From Proteiniphilum sp. (GTDB taxonomy: Bacteria > Bacteroidota > Bacteroidia > Bacteroidales > Dysgonomonadaceae), in NCBI GenBank assembly GCA_016649795.1, contig JAENWZ010000010.1, positions 1 to 19,023 on the forward strand: DNA of 19,023 nucleotides, read 5' to 3'. Below are positions 15,870-19,023 of this stretch, piece after piece (position 1 is the stretch's first letter; each line of letters opens with the position of its first letter). The notes beneath the pieces are model-generated. The model was not told the DNA's origin, ran no database searches, and saw only the letters and a list, made by a program, of their open reading frames with translations. Made by a program: the position numbers and the translations under genes.

Positions 15870-18619
15870 AATTCTTTTGTAAATGAATGATTGCCACTGC
15901 CCACCTCCTTATAGGTTGTCTCATGCGGCAGATACACTTTGACAGTACAATTAACCGGAACAGTCAGATGTAAGATAAATCGATCGTTCTCTCTTCTCCA
16001 GTCAACCGAGATCTTTCCGTAAAATGTATCGTAGGATGCCTCTACAAACGTTAAATCACCTACCGGTTTTGGGGCTATCACGAAGTTACGGTAACCGTTG
16101 TACTCCTCTGTCGTTATTCCTGCCAGCGATTTGTAAAACCACTCCTCTATCTGTCCCATCATAAAATGATTCCATGAGGCACCCGCTCTCGGGTCCCATA
16201 GCTCTGTGAGTGTGGTGGCTCCGAACTGTAACTGGAATCCGTACCCGGGCACTTCGTTATGATTATGCATTTTATACATCACTTCATTCAATCCGTTATC
16301 TGCCAAAGTTTGAAACAGATATTTGTTCCCCACATCTCCTGTTGAAAGACGAAATCCTCTTTCTTCAATCTCTTTTACCAGATGATCCAAAACCACCTGT
16401 TTATGCTGAGGCTCCACAATTCCCGCAAAGAGAGGCATGGCATTGGATGCCTGACTTCCGGTTCCGTATTGTCTGGTCTCTTCATCAAAAAATGTGCGAT
16501 TAAAAGCCTCTCTCACCTGATCCCTGAGAGTGGAGTAATAGGCAATATCATCTACCTTGTTGGTCATTTCTGCAGCTTGTACCAGATAATCGATTACCAT
16601 GTAATAGTGTGTTGATGCAGATAATGGTACGGGTGTATTTTGTGAAGGTCCATAAGGATGATCTTTCCTGTAATCACACCAGTCACCCAGCCCATGGGAA
16701 ACAATATGATTTTTTGCTGTTGTAGAAAGATAATCGACATATTTCTTCATGACGTTGTAATACGCAACAATCAGCGATTCATCCCCGTAAAATTGATAAT
16801 AGATAAAAGGCAAAATGACAGAAGCGCTACCCCATTCGGGAGAATCCCTGAATCCGCCATCAAATATCACATACTCCGGGGCTATATCAGGTACCAATCC
16901 GTTGGGTAACTGAGCATCACTGATATCGCGCATGATCTTCGGTACAAACGTGGATAAATCGAAATTGTAGAACAGCCCGGGACCATTCAGATGAACCTGT
17001 TCCAGCCAGGCCAGCTTTTCGCGGTGGGGACAATCGGTAAAGACCGCATGCATATTGCTTTTGACCGCATTGACAATAATCCTGTGGGCTTCATTGAATA
17101 TATCGTTCGAACAGCGAAAATAACCTGTCTTAGGTGAGGAATTATAGACAAAACAGGATTGTATCTCCTTTAAAAGAGGCAGATTACGCCGATCATTCAC
17201 ATCCCCGGGTTTGGCACCGTCAACCTGAATAAATTTGTATCCGTAATAGGAAAAACGCGGATGCCATATCTCTTCCTGACCACCCTTCAGTGTGTATTCA
17301 AAATAATAGGGTGCACCTGATTGAGACTGATTGGCTGATCCATCTTCATGTATGTTTTCACTCAGTGTTAACCTTATTTTATCTCCTTTTTGCCCGGCAA
17401 CACGAATCAGTGGAAAACCTGATAGATTTTGTCCCATATCAAAGACATACGAATCCCCTACTCTTTTAACCGATTGTGCAGTGAAGGTCTCCATTATTTT
17501 GACCGAGGCGGTAGTCTGTGGTCTGAGTGTGCCGTTCGGAGCACTCTGTATAACCACCGGAGTCCATGCTGAATCGTTGAACCCAAATGAATCCCATCCC
17601 TCTTGTTCCAGCCTGGCATCGTAATCCTCGCCACCATACATATCGTTAAACACAAGAGGGCTGGGAGCGTATTTCCAGCTTTCGTCCGATACGATAACTT
17701 CCTTTGATCCGTCACTGTAGGTGATATGCAGCCTGAAGAACAAGGTGGGAGGACCGAAGCTCACCTGCATCTTTACGTAACGACCTCCTTGCTCATTAAA
17801 GAATCCATTTCCCAAAAGCACCCCAATCGCGTTACTCCGCTTCAGGTTTTCAGTCACATTGTATGCATTGTAATAGATTGTCTTGTCATAATCACTCCAC
17901 ATCGGATCAAATTGAGTGTCACCAACCCTGTTTCCATTTAACGTCAGCTCATAATGACCCAATCCGCTGATGTAAATGACCGCATCTGCCACCTCTTTAT
18001 CGGCAGTAAAATCTTTTCGCAGGTAGATACTCCTTTTGGAGAGAGGGTGACTCTGACGCCATTTTCCAGCTGCCTCGGATGTGGGCGGCAGGCCATGATA
18101 CCTCCTCCCTTCGGGAATATCTGCTTCTTTCTTATCGATCGCACCAATCCATCCGGCACTTAATTCCAAAGCAGACGGTGCAATCCGGAAGGTACTCATA
18201 TCGCTCCATTCGGAGTGCTTATTCTTTTCATCCCAGACCCTCACTCTCCATTGATGCTCTTTTACCGGTTGTAGCCTCTTTCCTTCGTACCGGACAAATT
18301 GATTATTCCCCGAAAGCACTTTCCCTGTGTCCCATATCTTTCTCTTTTTTCCGTCATCAACAGCATATATCTCTATCTCATAAGCTGTTTGCCGGATGTT
18401 GACCACATCAGATTGCATTTGCCAACCGAAGCGGGGATTCTCGGTGGCGACCAGCAACGGATTTTCACGGTACTCACAGGTGCTCTTCGTGATAAGAAGC
18501 GCTTTGGACCAAATTCCGCCATAAAGGCCGTTGTTACAACACAATAACAGTAACAGGATGATTGAGATTCCGGCGCTCTTAACATGGAATGACCTGGAAA
18601 AAAATTCAGATATAGACAT
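15866..18619 (-). CDS. GH78 alpha-L-rhamnosidase with variant catalytic motif (first of three)
   Basis: From the ATG at 18619 this is a 917-residue exported GH78 enzyme. The frame is open to a TTG at 18658, but that codon overlaps the predicted -7 box, so 18619 is preferred. Residues 14-28 are a hydrophobic signal ending LLLLLCCNN; either Cys could be a lipid anchor, but the lipobox is imperfect. NPRFGW is near residue 62 and the rhamnosidase beta domains span about 195-480. The catalytic motif, DCPHREKLAWLEQ at 529-541, keeps Asp529 and Glu534, but where other GH78 enzymes end in Gly-Asp it has Glu540-Gln541. The base is Glu806 in GATTLTELWDPR, with His818 in SWNHFMMG. The family call is secure; the altered motif marks a separate subgroup, possibly with another substrate. 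It is the promoter-proximal gene of the three. Confidence 0.93.
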   Translation of the reverse strand: MSISEFFSRSFHVKSAGISIILLLLLCCNNGLYGGIWSKALLITKSTCEYRENPLLVATENPRFGWQMQSDVVNIRQTAYEIEIYAVDDGKKRKIWDTGKVLSGNNQFVRYEGKRLQPVKEHQWRVRVWDEKNKHSEWSDMSTFRIAPSALELSAGWIGAIDKKEADIPEGRRYHGLPPTSEAAGKWRQSHPLSKRSIYLRKDFTADKEVADAVIYISGLGHYELTLNGNRVGDTQFDPMWSDYDKTIYYNAYNVTENLKRSNAIGVLLGNGFFNEQGGRYVKMQVSFGPPTLFFRLHITYSDGSKEVIVSDESWKYAPSPLVFNDMYGGEDYDARLEQEGWDSFGFNDSAWTPVVIQSAPNGTLRPQTTASVKIMETFTAQSVKRVGDSYVFDMGQNLSGFPLIRVAGQKGDKIRLTLSENIHEDGSANQSQSGAPYYFEYTLKGGQEEIWHPRFSYYGYKFIQVDGAKPGDVNDRRNLPLLKEIQSCFVYNSSPKTGYFRCSNDIFNEAHRIIVNAVKSNMHAVFTDCPHREKLAWLEQVHLNGPGLFYNFDLSTFVPKIMRDISDAQLPNGLVPDIAPEYVIFDGGFRDSPEWGSASVILPFIYYQFYGDESLIVAYYNVMKKYVDYLSTTAKNHIVSHGLGDWCDYRKDHPYGPSQNTPVPLSASTHYYMVIDYLVQAAEMTNKVDDIAYYSTLRDQVREAFNRTFFDEETRQYGTGSQASNAMPLFAGIVEPQHKQVVLDHLVKEIEERGFRLSTGDVGNKYLFQTLADNGLNEVMYKMHNHNEVPGYGFQLQFGATTLTELWDPRAGASWNHFMMGQIEEWFYKSLAGITTEEYNGYRNFVIAPKPVGDLTFVEASYDTFYGKISVDWRRENDRFILHLTVPVNCTVKVYLPHETTYKEVGSGNHSFTKEL

Positions 18620-18655
18620 ATCGCTGGATAGATGGTTAATAATAATACAAATAAA

Positions 18656-18663
18656 CAAAAATA
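18656..18663 (-). promoter_or_regulatory. Bacteroidota -7 box of the rhamnosidase operon
   Basis: The minus strand reads TATTTTTG, an exact TAnnTTTG match 36 nt upstream of the ATG at 18619. It predicts transcription start near 18650 and a leader of roughly 30 nt. No convincing TTG is seen at the -33 position, which could mean that the promoter depends on an activator. Confidence 0.6.
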
Positions 18664-18713
18664 AAACATATATTTATTTTAAGAACTATACATTTGATAT
18701 AAAAACGAAGAGA

Positions 18714-18734
18714 TTTGACATTTGACATTTGAAA
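18714..18734. repeat. Three tandem TTTGACA-like heptamers upstream of the rhamnosidase promoter
   Basis: TTTGACA, TTTGACA and TTTGAAA follow one another without a gap, and a further TTTGA lies at 18693-18697. On the rhamnosidase strand the repeats begin about 65 nt upstream of the predicted transcription start. This is a possible activator site, but it could be a chance simple repeat. Confidence 0.45.
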
Positions 18735-18868
18735 TCCACGATACAAGCGCTGGAAACCGTGAAACATCCCCTGTCCCGACCAGCGTCCGAAAGCTGTCAT
18801 TAACACTCATTAACTCATATGAAATCAGCATCCTATAATTCATCTAACGGGGATATTGCTTTTTTCAT

Positions 18869-18876
18869 TATCTTTG
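18869..18876 (+). promoter_or_regulatory. Bacteroidota -7 box of ffh
   Basis: TATCTTTG matches TAnnTTTG exactly and lies 30 nt upstream of the ffh start codon, giving a predicted leader of about 25 nt. Confidence 0.7.
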
Positions 18877-18906
18877 TGTCTCAATAATAAACGTTGCAAA
18901 ATAACT

Positions 18907-19023
18907 ATGTTTGAAAATTTAAGTGACAGACTGGAAAGGTCGTTTAAGATACTGAAGGGTCAGGGCAGGATAACCGAAATAAATGTAGCCGAAACGCTTA
19001 AGGAGGTGCGCCGTGCATTGCTC
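18907..19023 (+). CDS. ffh: Signal recognition particle protein Ffh (SRP54), 5' part only
   Basis: The first 39 codons of a gene cut by the window edge. The residues MFENLSDRLERSFKILKGQG, then RITEINVAETLKEVRRALL, are the start of the helical N domain of the SRP54 GTPase, which with 4.5S RNA binds signal sequences on ribosomes and brings them to FtsY and SecYEG. The ATG at 18907 gives the normal SRP54 N-terminus. FtsY shares an NG domain but has a long acidic extension before this point, which is absent here. The GTPase and M domains lie outside the window. The gene is divergent from the rhamnosidase operon and has its own promoter, so it is a housekeeping neighbour and not part of that system. 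Confidence 0.88.
   Translation, partial: MFENLSDRLERSFKILKGQGRITEINVAETLKEVRRALL

Noticed and set aside
15823..15924. An N-terminal extension of the second rhamnosidase up to a start at 15924 (MRQPIRRWAV...).
   Set aside because: It would overlap the end of the upstream rhamnosidase by about 60 nt and bury the signal peptide behind 34 residues. The ATG at 15822 (or 15846) gives a normal export signal.
18620..18658. An upstream TTG start for the first rhamnosidase at 18658.
   Set aside because: The codon is TTG, not ATG, and it overlaps the predicted -7 box 18656-18663, so it would not be on the mRNA.
1..19023. Mobile elements, CRISPR arrays, tRNA/rRNA genes, defence or secretion islands.
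   Set aside because: No transposase, integrase, regularly spaced repeats, or RNA-gene signature was found. The coding regions are all assigned to housekeeping or glycan-use families.

Overview
The window looks like a piece of a Bacteroidales chromosome (Bacteroidota). The evidence is: (i) five TAnnTTTG boxes, the Bacteroidota -7 promoter element, each placed upstream of a gene start; (ii) no Shine-Dalgarno motifs that stand out; (iii) a V-type ATPase operon in the Bacteroidota order, including a DUF2764 protein; and (iv) a group of large secreted GH78 alpha-L-rhamnosidases typical of plant-glycan degraders. A Dysgonomonas/Proteiniphilum-like family is a guess; genus cannot be fixed from this sequence.

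Layout. 17-1306 (-): DinF-type MATE transporter. 1307-1567: divergent intergenic region with the V-ATPase promoter and a perfect 10-bp inverted repeat. 1568-9199 (+): seven-gene V/A-type ATPase operon, E - DUF2764 - A - B - D - I - K, closed by a hairpin with A/T arms at 9218-9253. 9278-10201 (-): cation diffusion facilitator. 10292-18619 (-): three consecutive, mutually divergent GH78 alpha-L-rhamnosidases, read from high to low coordinate and probably one transcript. 18620-18906: divergent regulatory region. 18907-19023 (+): first 39 codons of ffh, cut by the window edge.

How the genes work together. A and B form the catalytic head, D the central shaft, E a peripheral stalk, and I plus K the membrane ion channel. 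The DUF2764 protein sits where subunit C is encoded in other V/A operons. No F or G/H subunit is visible. The K subunit keeps every residue that binds Na+ in the Enterococcus hirae NtpK ring (L54, T57, Q58, Q106, E135, plus Y61), so this pump is predicted to move Na+. The three rhamnosidases carry export signals and three different versions of the GH78 catalytic motif, which suggests that they remove rhamnose from different linkages of one complex glycan (for example pectic RG-I/RG-II or rhamnosylated plant products). No SusC/SusD pair or dedicated regulator is in the window.

No mobile elements, CRISPR arrays, tRNAs or rRNAs were seen. The most unusual local structures are a near-perfect 24-bp tandem duplication that spans the start codon of the middle rhamnosidase and creates an ATGA / TAATG chain of overlapping starts and stops, and two promoters whose -7 box lies only 4-5 nt before the start codon, predicting leaderless mRNAs. 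I see no clearly undescribed multi-gene system; the novelty is in details of known systems.
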